Shown piece after piece: positions 52,927 to 60,914 of a stretch of 64,000 nt of DNA (positions within the stretch are counted from its first letter, which is position 1; the number at the start of each line of letters is the position of its first letter). The notes below the pieces were generated by a model. It had not been told where the DNA came from and did no database searches. It saw only the letters and a list, made by a program, of their open reading frames with translations. This DNA is from Bacillus sp. FJAT-29814 (GTDB lineage: Bacteria; Bacillota; Bacilli; Bacillales; Cytobacillaceae). Position numbers and translations under genes: made by a program. The stretch spans positions 294,471-358,470 of the forward strand of contig NZ_LMTJ01000001.1 of assembly GCF_001510715.1 (NCBI RefSeq), written 5' to 3'.

Positions 52927-53658
52927 ATGTCCATTGAAGAAAAGAGTCTATACAAAGCTGCTATTGTAACTGGAGCAGCAAGGGGGATTGGCCGTGAAAT
53001 TGCACTGACACTGGCTAAAAGAGGTATTGCCGTAGGTTTATGTGATATCTCACCCGATGTTCGGAAAACACTTGAAGAAATTCAGTCCTTGGGAGTCGCT
53101 TGTGCTGCAGAAGTAGTCGATATTTCTAATGAAAATGATGTGGAGCGCGCATACGAAAGTATTTCCAAAACGCTTGGTCCCATTGATGTTCTCGTCAATA
53201 ATGCCGGTATTGGCCGATTGAACGCTTTAGTAGATTACAGTGTTTCTGAATGGGATCAAACCTTTGCTGTCAATGTCCGAGGCCCCTTTTTACTCAGCCA
53301 AAAGGTCCTCCCAAAAATGATGGAACAGAAAAACGGACTGATTGTTAACATCGCTTCGATATGGGGATTAAGGGGGGCGAGCGGCCGTGCCGCTTACGCC
53401 GCCTCGAAGCACGCATTGGTTGGGATGAGCAAATGTTTGTCCGAAGAGTGTCATCCCTATCGGGTTCGTGTCATTACATTATGTCCGGGGAATGTATTGA
53501 CAGATTTAGCAAACGGAACAGACGCTGATACAACCGATTGGATGCATCCAAAAGATGTTGCGGATGTAGTGGGATTTTTGTGTGAACCAGGCAGCCGGGC
53601 CATTGTAAGAAATACCATTGAGGTTAACGGATGGGGTAGACCACCTGAATTTAAGTGA
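52927..53658 (+). CDS. SDR family oxidoreductase (6)
   Basis: A canonical SDR, 243 residues: TGAARGIG near residue 16, NNAGIG, NIASIWG (Ser) and YAASK (Tyr/Lys), ending with VEVNGWGRPPEFK instead of the usual VDGG. CDIS after the second strand suggests NAD(H). CPGNVLTDLANG is the substrate loop. GAGGAGGG lies upstream of the ATG. It starts the SDR-ligase-SDR series that mirrors the one at 26341-30420. No island operator was found here. Confidence 0.88.
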   Translation: MSIEEKSLYKAAIVTGAARGIGREIALTLAKRGIAVGLCDISPDVRKTLEEIQSLGVACAAEVVDISNENDVERAYESISKTLGPIDVLVNNAGIGRLNALVDYSVSEWDQTFAVNVRGPFLLSQKVLPKMMEQKNGLIVNIASIWGLRGASGRAAYAASKHALVGMSKCLSEECHPYRVRVITLCPGNVLTDLANGTDADTTDWMHPKDVADVVGFLCEPGSRAIVRNTIEVNGWGRPPEFK

Positions 53659-53715
53659 AATTCTATATAAAGGCCTTCGTAGAATAACTTTATTTGGACT
53701 TATAGGAGGTATTAT

Positions 53716-55305
53716 ATGTATAAAGGGATATGGACATTTGGTAAAGTAGTAGAATTTCGTACGAAAACCTCTCCTTTTAAACGATTTGTCCGCTTTGAAC
53801 ATACTGATGTTACTTATAATGAGTTTCATAAAAATGGAAACAAAGTTGCCGATTTTATGAAGTCACTGGGATTGTCGAAGGGACAAACCTGTGCTGTTAT
53901 GTTACCAAATTGCCCAGAGTTTCTCTTTACATGGCTGGGGCTGTCACGGATTGGCGTCATTGAGGTTCCTATCAATACCTCTTTTAGAGGTGATCTTTTG
54001 ACTTACATGCTTAATAAAGCTGAATGTCAGGCCATCGTGATTTCAGCAGATTTGGTAGACCGTGTGGAGGCTGTTATAGGAGAATTAGAGAATTTGCGTC
54101 ATATTATCATCGTTGGCGGCTTTTCTAAGTCTAGTGTAGATTCCGTATCTGTTCATTCCTTTGAGGAATTACTCTCTCAAGCTAGTGATTCGGAGATCGA
54201 TGTAGAAATCACCCCAGATGATCCTTCTGTTATCCTTTTTACATCGGGTACCACAGGTCCGTCAAAGGGAGTTGTATTGACACACATCCATAACTTTAAA
54301 CTTGCTGAAAATTGTTGTGAAATCATGGATTATGGACCGGAGGACCGTTTATTCACTGGATATCCGCTATTTCATGGGAATGCACGTTTTACGACGGTTC
54401 TGGCAGCATTGCTGGCTGACAGCGATGTCGTCCTGCATGAGAAATTTTCTACTTCGAAATTTTGGGATATTTGCCGAGCTGAGAAAATAACCTCGTTTAA
54501 TGCTCTTGGTTCGCTTTTCACTTTACTTATGAAGCTGCCAGAGAGGCCGGATGATGCAGATCATTTGGTTCGAAAAGCTTATGGCGGACCCACTCCTCCA
54601 GAACTTTATGATGCTTTCCGGGAAAGGTTTAATGTAAAAGTGACTGAAATTTATGGCTTAACAGAAGTGGGTACTGTGACGAACAATCTTGCAGATTCCT
54701 TCAGGAAAGGCTCTTGTGGCCGCGCAGTTCCTTTCTACGAAATAGAGATTCACGATGAAGATGACCGCCCTTGTCCACAGGGTGTAGCGGGTGAGATTGT
54801 GCTTCGTCCAAAGGAACCGGGAGTTATGTTTACGGGTTATTACAAGATGGAAAAAGAAACAGTGGAAGCATGGAAAAATCTCTGGTTCCATTCCGGGGAC
54901 CGGGGAATGAAAGATGAGGATGGCTATATTTACTTTATTGACCGGAAAAAAGATGCCATTCGAAGAAGAGGGGAGAACATTTCCTCCTATGAGGTAGAGC
55001 GGGTCATCAATTCTCATCCTAGTGTATATGATTCTGCTGCGGTTGGGGTTCCTGCTGAAAATAATGGCGATGAAGAGGTACTTGCCGTAATTATGGTCAA
55101 AGATGGTGCAACACTAGAACCTGAAGAGTTGCTTGAGTTTTGTAAACCAAGAATGGCCCATTTTGCTATTCCACGGTATATAAGGCTCGTAAAAGAGTTA
55201 CCTAGAAATACGTCCCAAAGGGTAGAAAAATATAAACTTCGTCAGGAAGGTATTACTTTGGATACTTGGGACCGTGAGCGCGCCGGCTATGAAGTTCAAA
55301 GTTAA
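53716..55305 (+). CDS. AMP-forming acyl-CoA ligase, CaiC-like group (4)
   Basis: A 529-residue paralogue of the ligase at 27210; the two share long identical stretches such as LPNCPE, NKAECQAI, RRRGENISS and DTWDRER. Motifs are FTSGTTGPSKGVVLTH, YPLFHGNARFTT, EIYGLTEVGT, HSGDRGMKDEDGYIYFIDRKKDAIRRRGENIS. The last motif is PRNTSQRVEKYKLR with Arg502 where the catalytic lysine is usual. ATAGGAGG lies about 7 nt before the ATG. It lies between two SDR genes. Confidence 0.9.
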   Translation: MYKGIWTFGKVVEFRTKTSPFKRFVRFEHTDVTYNEFHKNGNKVADFMKSLGLSKGQTCAVMLPNCPEFLFTWLGLSRIGVIEVPINTSFRGDLLTYMLNKAECQAIVISADLVDRVEAVIGELENLRHIIIVGGFSKSSVDSVSVHSFEELLSQASDSEIDVEITPDDPSVILFTSGTTGPSKGVVLTHIHNFKLAENCCEIMDYGPEDRLFTGYPLFHGNARFTTVLAALLADSDVVLHEKFSTSKFWDICRAEKITSFNALGSLFTLLMKLPERPDDADHLVRKAYGGPTPPELYDAFRERFNVKVTEIYGLTEVGTVTNNLADSFRKGSCGRAVPFYEIEIHDEDDRPCPQGVAGEIVLRPKEPGVMFTGYYKMEKETVEAWKNLWFHSGDRGMKDEDGYIYFIDRKKDAIRRRGENISSYEVERVINSHPSVYDSAAVGVPAENNGDEEVLAVIMVKDGATLEPEELLEFCKPRMAHFAIPRYIRLVKELPRNTSQRVEKYKLRQEGITLDTWDRERAGYEVQS

Positions 55306-55361
55306 AAACCATTTTCATAGAAACGGATGGGTTTAGACAGTATTTTCAGGAGGTATGACGT

Positions 55362-56129
55362 TTGGGCAAATTAAAAGGTAAAGTGGCTGTTGTAACTGGA
55401 GCCGGCTCTGGTATAGGGCGTGCGAGTGCAAAATTACTTGCAAAAGAAGGGGCTAAAGTTGTTTTAGCCGAGTTTAATGAAGCTACGATGAATGAAGTAT
55501 TGGATGAAATTAATTCTAACGGTGGAGTTGCTGTAGCAATTAAAACAGATGTATCAAAAGAATCTGATTGTGAGAAAATGATCAGCAAGGCATTAGATGA
55601 ATATGGAAGACTGGATATCTTAGCAAATGTTGCTGGTGTTACGGATAGGATGACTTCCATTGAAAATTACTCCAATGAATTACTTGAACGTGTCATGGCG
55701 GTTAACGTAAATGGGCCATTTTTTGCAGCACGCGCAGCAGTCAGAGTATTCAAAAAGCAGGAAACAGGTGGGACGATTGTGAATATCGCTTCTGTTGCAG
55801 GTACTTTTGGAGCCCGTGGCGGTACAGGGTATACCATGGCAAAACATGCAGTTATTGGTCTCACTAAAAACATAGCGGCGTTTTATGGTAGGAATAACGG
55901 AAAAATCCGGGCAAATGCAATTGCCCCTGGGTCTATCTTAACCAATATTACTCCAAAGGATACTTCGAGCATAGATGAGATAGGCATGGCGGCGTTCACG
56001 GACCTCGGTCCATTTAATAGAGGAGTTCCAGAAGATATAGCCGCTGCAGTGTTATTCCTCGCTTCTGATGATTCCAAATTTGTAAATGGTGAAGTTTTAA
56101 CAGTGGATAGTGCTTGGACGGTTCGGTGA
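55362..56129 (+). CDS. SDR family oxidoreductase (7)
   Basis: A canonical SDR, 255 residues: TGAGSGIG near residue 12, ANVAG in place of NNAG, NIASVAG (Ser), YTMAK (Tyr/Lys), APGSILTNI and VNGEVLTVDSAW. The Ala-Asn-Val change at NNAG leaves the central Asn. The TTG start follows CAGGAGG by 9 nt. It is the last gene of the catabolic island and is closed by a bidirectional terminator. Confidence 0.9.
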   Translation: MGKLKGKVAVVTGAGSGIGRASAKLLAKEGAKVVLAEFNEATMNEVLDEINSNGGVAVAIKTDVSKESDCEKMISKALDEYGRLDILANVAGVTDRMTSIENYSNELLERVMAVNVNGPFFAARAAVRVFKKQETGGTIVNIASVAGTFGARGGTGYTMAKHAVIGLTKNIAAFYGRNNGKIRANAIAPGSILTNITPKDTSSIDEIGMAAFTDLGPFNRGVPEDIAAAVLFLASDDSKFVNGEVLTVDSAWTVR

Positions 56130-56145
56130 ACATATTATTTTAAAA

Positions 56146-56184
56146 AAGAAACGAACCCACCCCTTAGGCATGGGTTCGTTTCTT
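56146..56184. terminator. Bidirectional terminator at the right end of the island
   Basis: AAGAAACGAACCCA / TGGGTTCGTTTCTT, 14-bp perfect stem and 11-nt loop. The minus strand continues into TTTTTTA, the plus strand into GTAATAG, so it serves the DUF3243 gene best but sits between convergent genes. Confidence 0.9.
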
Positions 56185-56208
56185 GTAATAGTTAAATCTA
56201 ATATTCCA

Positions 56209-56505
56209 TCAGTTCTGGACTAACCGTACAAGCATGTGTGCCAGCTTGTGCTGTTCTTCCTCCGTACCCACGTTCCAAAGCTCCTGTAATAAGCGTTCCT
56301 CGGAATTTTTAGGCGGAACTTTATCTGCTAGGTACTCTGCCACTTTTTGAGCCGAATTGGCTAATTGCTCTTCGTCCATGCCTAGCTTTTTACCTAAATT
56401 AATTTTACCTCTCAAATATTCCCTAAAATCATCAAAACTTGTTAAAGAATCTCCGTTTTTGTACATATGAGTTTCTATTTCTTGCTCATTTAACTGCTTG
56501 TCCAT
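56209..56505 (-). CDS. ymfJ: DUF3243 protein, YmfJ-like
   Basis: A 98-residue cytoplasmic protein with the DUF3243 domain: FDDFREYLRGKINLGKKLGMDEEQLANSAQKVAEYLADKV, then PPKNSEERLLQELWNVGTEEEQHKLAHMLVRLVQN. Highly charged and helical; function unknown. I start at the ATG of 56505 because AAAGGAG lies 9 nt upstream on the minus strand; a GTG at 56514 abuts that site. The symbol is given from family resemblance; the usual ymf neighbours are absent here. Confidence 0.85.
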   Translation of the reverse strand: MDKQLNEQEIETHMYKNGDSLTSFDDFREYLRGKINLGKKLGMDEEQLANSAQKVAEYLADKVPPKNSEERLLQELWNVGTEEEQHKLAHMLVRLVQN

Positions 56506-56685
56506 AAAAGTCACTCCTTTTTAGGTTGTACCCTGTGCGTACCCTCTGCTGGACAAAACAAAACCTTTTTTCGGAGAAACGGCTAATTTCGAGAAGTGGT
56601 CCCCCGAAGGATTGGCGTTGGAATTGTGATAAATTTCTCTTAGGTCGTATCTACTATAATTTTGCGGGATTGCGTCAGTAAAATA

Positions 56686-56713
56686 TGAAACTTTTTGAAA
56701 ATAAAACAGTATA
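56686..56713 (+). promoter_or_regulatory. Sigma-W-like (ECF) promoter for the pspA-like operon
   Basis: TGAAAC (56686-56691), exactly 16 nt, then AGTATA where CGTA is the consensus. B. subtilis pspA-ydjGHI is transcribed by sigma-W, so the position, spacing and gene content agree, despite one -10 mismatch. Confidence 0.6.
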
Positions 56714-56749
56714 TTGAATATGATGTTTTTTGGAAGGTGGGGGGCAGGG

Positions 56750-57154
56750 ATGAGTATTTTGGCAAGATTTAAAGAGATTATGACCAGCAACATTAATGCG
56801 TTGTTGGATAAGGCGGATGACCCAGAGAAAATGATTGATCAGTATTTGCAGAATTTGAAGAAGGATTTTGGTAAAGTAAAAGCAGAAAAGGCGTTGGTAA
56901 TGGCGGAGGAGCAACGGGCAAAACGGAAGCTGGATGAGTGCCAGGATGAGATAAATAAAATGGAGCGCTACACTCTCAAGGCGCAGGAGAGGGACGCAAG
57001 GAAGTTCCAGGAAAAAAAAGCGCTGCTAACAGCCGAATTATCGGAACTTCAAACAACGTACCAGTTGTCAACTGAAAAATCCAACCAAATGAAGCAAATG
57101 CATGATAAACTGATGAAGGAAATCGAGGAGTGGGAGCGGGCAAGATTATCCTGA
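56750..57154 (+). CDS. Truncated PspA/IM30 family protein
   Basis: Phage-shock protein A homologues coat and repair stressed membranes. This 134-residue protein matches the first ~60% of B. subtilis PspA: MSILARFKEIMTSNINALLDKADDPEKMIDQYL, MAEEQRAKRKLDECQ, DARKFQEKKALL, MKQMHDKLMKEI. It lacks a short block before DARKF and everything after EIEEWERARLS, i.e. the later helices needed for full ESCRT-III-like assembly. The next gene starts 50 nt on, leaving no room for the missing part. The ATG at 56750 follows AAGGTGGGGGG. Confidence 0.85.
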   Translation: MSILARFKEIMTSNINALLDKADDPEKMIDQYLQNLKKDFGKVKAEKALVMAEEQRAKRKLDECQDEINKMERYTLKAQERDARKFQEKKALLTAELSELQTTYQLSTEKSNQMKQMHDKLMKEIEEWERARLS

Positions 57155-57204
57155 AGACCAGATGGCAGATTTGAATTTGTTCATACAAGAGAGGTGAGGG
57201 GGAC

Positions 57205-58233
57205 ATGATCCTCCATTATAAATGCCCCGGCTGCGGGAGTGATATGAGCTTTGATGCCGATTCAGGTGAGTTAACCTGTGAAGCTTGCGGCCGGCACGAA
57301 AATATTGAACATTATCCGGAAGAATTGAAATCACTTCGGTTTTCAGAGGATGAGGCAAATGAGTACCATTGCGAGAATTGCGGTGCTGTGCTCATAACCG
57401 AGGCGGAAACAACGGCGACCCATTGCAGCTTCTGCGGTGCGGGTGTTGTGATTGCTGACCGATTATCAGGTAATTTGGCACCGGCAAAGGTCATTCCTTT
57501 TACCATTAGCAAGGAACAGGCCACAACGGCGTTTCAAAAGTGGTGCAGAAAGGGGTTGCTCACCCCGAAAGGTTTCATGAATGGTGACCGAATCAAAAGT
57601 ATGACAGGACTGTACGTCCCTTTTTGGCTATATGATTTAAACAGCAAGGTGCAGGTAACTGCAACAGGTACAAGGGTCAGGACCTACACGCAGGGTGATT
57701 ACATTTATACGGAAACAAAATATTATGATGTTTTTCGCGATATTAACCTTGATTATGTCAAGATTCCTGTTGATGCATCGGAAAAAATGAATGATGAATT
57801 AATGGATAAATTAGAGCCGTACCCGTATGACCAATTAAAGGATTTTAAAACCCCGTATTTGGCTGGCTATCTTGCCGAGAAATACAATTATTCAGACGAA
57901 GAGCTGCTCCCACGAGCAAAAGACAAAATCAGCGATTATATCGAATCCTATATCCAATCGACATTAACAGGCTATCATTCTATCAGGATAAGAGATAAGC
58001 AGATTGATACAAAAAACCAAAAAAGTAATTATGTTCTTTTGCCTGTATGGCTGGTCAGTTATGATTATAACCATTCAAATTATATATTTGCGATGAATGG
58101 ACAAACGGGCAAGGTTGTCGGCAAACCACCGATTAGCAAAGGAAAAGTGGCCTCGTGGTTTAGCGGTATTGCCGTGGGTACCTTCTTTGCGTTGAAATGT
58201 GTCTCCTATTTTATGGGGGGTGGCTTTTGGTGA
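57205..58233 (+). CDS. ydjG: YdjG-like zinc-ribbon membrane-associated protein
   Basis: A 342-residue protein with two zinc ribbons at the N-terminus (CPGCGSDMSFDADSGELTCEACG at ~6-28 described by its CPGC and CEAC pairs; CENC and CSFC at ~56-78), a long beta-rich middle domain (GLYVPFWLYDLNSKVQVTATG, KYYDVFRDINLDYVKIPVD) and one hydrophobic segment near the C-terminus (WFSGIAVGTFFALKCVSYF). It corresponds to B. subtilis YdjG, encoded in the same order after PspA. Thought to help recruit PspA to membranes. GAGAGGTGAGGGGG precedes the ATG; the stop overlaps the next start. Confidence 0.85.
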   Translation: MILHYKCPGCGSDMSFDADSGELTCEACGRHENIEHYPEELKSLRFSEDEANEYHCENCGAVLITEAETTATHCSFCGAGVVIADRLSGNLAPAKVIPFTISKEQATTAFQKWCRKGLLTPKGFMNGDRIKSMTGLYVPFWLYDLNSKVQVTATGTRVRTYTQGDYIYTETKYYDVFRDINLDYVKIPVDASEKMNDELMDKLEPYPYDQLKDFKTPYLAGYLAEKYNYSDEELLPRAKDKISDYIESYIQSTLTGYHSIRIRDKQIDTKNQKSNYVLLPVWLVSYDYNHSNYIFAMNGQTGKVVGKPPISKGKVASWFSGIAVGTFFALKCVSYFMGGGFW

Positions 58234-59102
58234 GTGTGAATGATTTTAAAAAACAAAGCCTGCTGTTCTTTTTAATGGTTTTTCTGTTGGTGCTGCCATT
58301 TGGGTTCCCTCAGATGGCGAAAGCGCAAGAATTTGATCGGACGCATTATATTTATGATGATGCTCATTTGCTGACAGAACAGGAAGCGGCGGAACTGCAA
58401 ACTTTGGCGGCGGATTTGGGAGGACAAAGGGAAACATCCTTTATCATCCTTACGTTGAATGGGACGGATGGAAAGGACATTGTCCAGTATGTGGAGGATT
58501 ACTATGATGAAAATGCTCCCGGCTATGACCAACCCCATGGAAATACTGCGATACTAGCCATTGATATGCAGGAGCGGGATATCTACTTGGCGGGGTTTAA
58601 AAAAGCCGAGCAGTATTTGAATGATGGAAGGCTTGATGTGATTCGCGAGGAAATTACACCTGCTTTATCAGATGGGCAATATTTTCAAGCATTTTCGCAG
58701 TTTTTAAATATCTCATATGAATACATGGGCCAAGAGCCAACTAGTGACTCCGGTGGATACACGGACTATGGGTCCAGCGGTGGTTATGTTGGGCAAAATA
58801 GCTATGAGACGGGCTCCGATGTGGAAAACATCTTTTTTCAATGGTTGTTTCAATTAATTTCCTCCCTTGTTGTGGCAGGTATCGTTGTTACCATCATGGC
58901 CTATCGCTCCGGCGGAAGAGTCACGGTCAATGGCCAGACCTATATGGATCGTAATAAATCGAGAGTACTTAGCAAGTACGATAACTTTACCCATCAAACC
59001 GTAACACGGCAAAGAAAACCGCAAAATAATACAAGCAGCGGCGGGGGTGGCGGAATCACTGGCGGCGGCCACTCGCATAGCGGCAGCAGAGGCAAGTTTT
59101 AA
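58230..59102 (+). CDS. ydjH: YdjH-like TPM-domain membrane protein
   Basis: A 290-residue protein with a signal-type hydrophobic segment (residues ~11-29), an extracytoplasmic TPM domain (IYDDAHLLTEQEAAELQTLA, SFIILTLNGTDGKDIVQYVEDYYD), a Gly/Ser/Tyr-rich linker, one membrane span (LFQLISSLVVAGIVVTIM) and a cytoplasmic tail ending in a Gly-rich stretch, as in YgcG/YdjH proteins. The GTG at 58230 overlaps the previous stop (GTGA) with GGGGGGTGG upstream. Third gene of the PspA-type operon. Confidence 0.85.
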   Translation: MSVNDFKKQSLLFFLMVFLLVLPFGFPQMAKAQEFDRTHYIYDDAHLLTEQEAAELQTLAADLGGQRETSFIILTLNGTDGKDIVQYVEDYYDENAPGYDQPHGNTAILAIDMQERDIYLAGFKKAEQYLNDGRLDVIREEITPALSDGQYFQAFSQFLNISYEYMGQEPTSDSGGYTDYGSSGGYVGQNSYETGSDVENIFFQWLFQLISSLVVAGIVVTIMAYRSGGRVTVNGQTYMDRNKSRVLSKYDNFTHQTVTRQRKPQNNTSSGGGGGITGGGHSHSGSRGKF

Positions 59103-59125
59103 AAGTGGAAGGGAGTAGTTGATTG

Positions 59126-60112
59126 ATGTCTTTTTTTAAAAATCAATTTGCAAACGTAGTAGAATGGCAGGAATTTCGCGATGATTTGATTTTCTATAAA
59201 TGGAGCAATCGTGAAATCAAGAAGGGGAGCCGATTGATTATTCGCCCTGGCCAAGATGCCATCTTTTTCAACAATGGAAAAATCGAAGGGGTGTTCCAAG
59301 ACGAAGGCGAGTATGATATTGAATCGCAAATCATTCCCTTCCTATCAACGTTAAAAGGGTTCAAATTCGGTTTCAACAGCGGCATGCGGGTGGAAGTGCT
59401 GTTTGTGAACACAAAGGAATTTGTCGTGAAATGGGGTACGCAAAACGCGATTAATATTCCAGCGCCGGGGCTTCCAGGCGGGATGCCAATCCGGGCAAAC
59501 GGAACGTTTAATTTTAAAGTGGTAGATTATATTGCGTTAATTGATCAAATTGCCGGCGTCCGTGAGCAATATTTGGTGGAGGATGTCAAAATCCGAATCA
59601 CCGCCGTCCTTGACCAGCTGTTGATGAAATGGATTACAAAAGAAGGTAAGGATATGTTCAATCTTCAGGCGAATTCCTTCGATATTTCCAAAGGTATTCA
59701 AGATGATTTGGATATGCAAATGATCAAAACCGGCATCTCAGTGACCGGATTTAATGTGATGAGCTTCAGCTATCCAAAAGAGATCCAAGACCGCATTACC
59801 AAAAATGCTTCGCATGGCATGGTCAGCGATCTTGGCCGCTACCAGCAAATTGAGTTAACCGATGGCATGGCCTCAGGAAAAATGAGCGGCGGTGGGGCGG
59901 CATCGGATATGGCCGGAATGATGATGGGAATGAACATCGCGGGCAAAATGCTGAACCAAATGAACCAGCAGCCCCAGAATCAACCTGCACCTCCAGCGCC
60001 TGCAGCACCAGCATCGACAGAAGGGCAAAAGCGGCCAAATTTCTGCCCCAATTGTGGTACAAAAAACGAAGGAGCCAACTTCTGTCCAAACTGCGGACAA
60101 AAACTTGTTTGA
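59126..60112 (+). CDS. ydjI: YdjI-like SPFH-domain protein with C-terminal zinc ribbon
   Basis: A 328-residue protein with an N-terminal SPFH/band-7-like domain (FKNQFANVVEW, LIIRPGQDAIFFNNGKIEGVF, GTFNFKVVDYIALIDQIAG), a Met/Gly-rich segment (MAGMMMGMNIAGKMLNQMNQQ), a Pro/Ala linker and a C-terminal zinc ribbon FCPNCGTKNEGANFCPNCG. It matches B. subtilis YdjI, which acts with YdjG and YdjH to localise PspA. Last gene of the operon. Confidence 0.87.
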   Translation: MSFFKNQFANVVEWQEFRDDLIFYKWSNREIKKGSRLIIRPGQDAIFFNNGKIEGVFQDEGEYDIESQIIPFLSTLKGFKFGFNSGMRVEVLFVNTKEFVVKWGTQNAINIPAPGLPGGMPIRANGTFNFKVVDYIALIDQIAGVREQYLVEDVKIRITAVLDQLLMKWITKEGKDMFNLQANSFDISKGIQDDLDMQMIKTGISVTGFNVMSFSYPKEIQDRITKNASHGMVSDLGRYQQIELTDGMASGKMSGGGAASDMAGMMMGMNIAGKMLNQMNQQPQNQPAPPAPAAPASTEGQKRPNFCPNCGTKNEGANFCPNCGQKLV

Positions 60113-60130
60113 TCATCCATCGAAGTCCAA

Positions 60131-60181
60131 AGGGTCAGCTCCCCAACTCGCTAAAGATTTAACGCGATGGGGTCTGACCTT
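60131..60181. repeat. REP-like imperfect palindrome
   Basis: AGGGTCAG..CCCCA..TCGC (from 60131) pairs with GCGA..TGGGG..CTGACCT (to 60181) around an ATTTAA-type centre. The GGTCAG and CCCCA arms with small offsets resemble dispersed REP-type elements in bacilli. It is not at a terminator position for a T-run. Confidence 0.5.
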
Positions 60182-60212
60182 AAATTTCACAACCTATGGA
60201 AAGAGAAGCCAT

Positions 60213-60244
60213 TACCCCGCCATTAAGAAATTGGCGGGTATTTT
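60213..60244 (+). terminator. Intrinsic terminator after the ydjI-like gene
   Basis: TACC-CCGCCA / TGGCGGGTA with a 9-nt loop and a T4 tail. Confidence 0.8.
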
Positions 60245-60474
60245 CATTTTAAAGCCCCTATAAAAATAAGCGTTTTTATTTTAGGAAATACATCTATTTT
60301 TCTTTATTAAGGCAGTTTTCGTAAACTTTTTAATTCTACCATGAGCCCGTCCATTCCAAACGTTCTATCCTCAAGTTACTTCCCTTACATAAGAAATCCT
60401 CCTATTCAATTAAACACCCAGCTATGCAATTGATGGTCAAAATTCATAAAAATGTTTTTTTGGGTAAATGTCCG

Positions 60475-60523
60475 TTGACTTAGCGGTTCTTTTGTTATAT
60501 GGTTAATTACACGAGTAACTAAC
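60475..60523 (+). promoter_or_regulatory. Promoter and operator of the GntR-ABC operon
   Basis: TTGACT (60475-60480), 17-nt spacer, TATGGT (60498-60503). Overlapping and just downstream is a 22-bp near-perfect palindrome with arms GTTAATTAC (60502-60510) and GTAACTAAC (60515-60523), a typical autoregulatory site for a YtrA-type GntR repressor. Confidence 0.75.
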
Positions 60524-60542
60524 CAATGTGGTGGTGTGTATT

Positions 60543-60914
60543 ATGGTTTTAAAGATGGATGACAGCCGTCCGATTTTTTTGCAAATTGCCGAGCATATCG
60601 AAGACGATATTATCGAAGGCCGGTTGCAGGAGGAATCGCAAGTGCCGTCAACGACTCAATTTGCATCGTTTTTTCAAATCAATCCGGCAACGGCTGCCAA
60701 AGGGGTTAATTTGCTGGTTGATGAGAACATTTTGTACAAAAAGCGGGGGATTGGCATGTTTGTATCGACAGGCGCAAAAGCAAGGTTGATGGAGAAACGG
60801 AAGGACAGTTTCTACGAACAGTATGTTGTTGCTATGATTCGCGAGGCGGAAAAGCTGGGGATTACGATAGAACAATTGACGGATATGATCCGGAGGGGAG
60901 AAGGGACGAAATGA
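60543..60914 (+). CDS. GntR family regulator, YtrA-type
   Basis: A 123-residue repressor consisting of a winged helix (RPIFLQIAEHIEDDIIEGRL, SQVPSTTQFASFFQINPATAAKGVNLLVDENILYKKRGIGMFVS) and only a short C-terminal dimerisation tail, as in the YtrA subfamily. This subgroup usually represses an adjacent ABC exporter operon. Its stop overlaps the ATPase start (ATGA). I start at the ATG of 60543, although an in-frame GTG at 60528 exists. Confidence 0.9.
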   Translation: MVLKMDDSRPIFLQIAEHIEDDIIEGRLQEESQVPSTTQFASFFQINPATAAKGVNLLVDENILYKKRGIGMFVSTGAKARLMEKRKDSFYEQYVVAMIREAEKLGITIEQLTDMIRRGEGTK

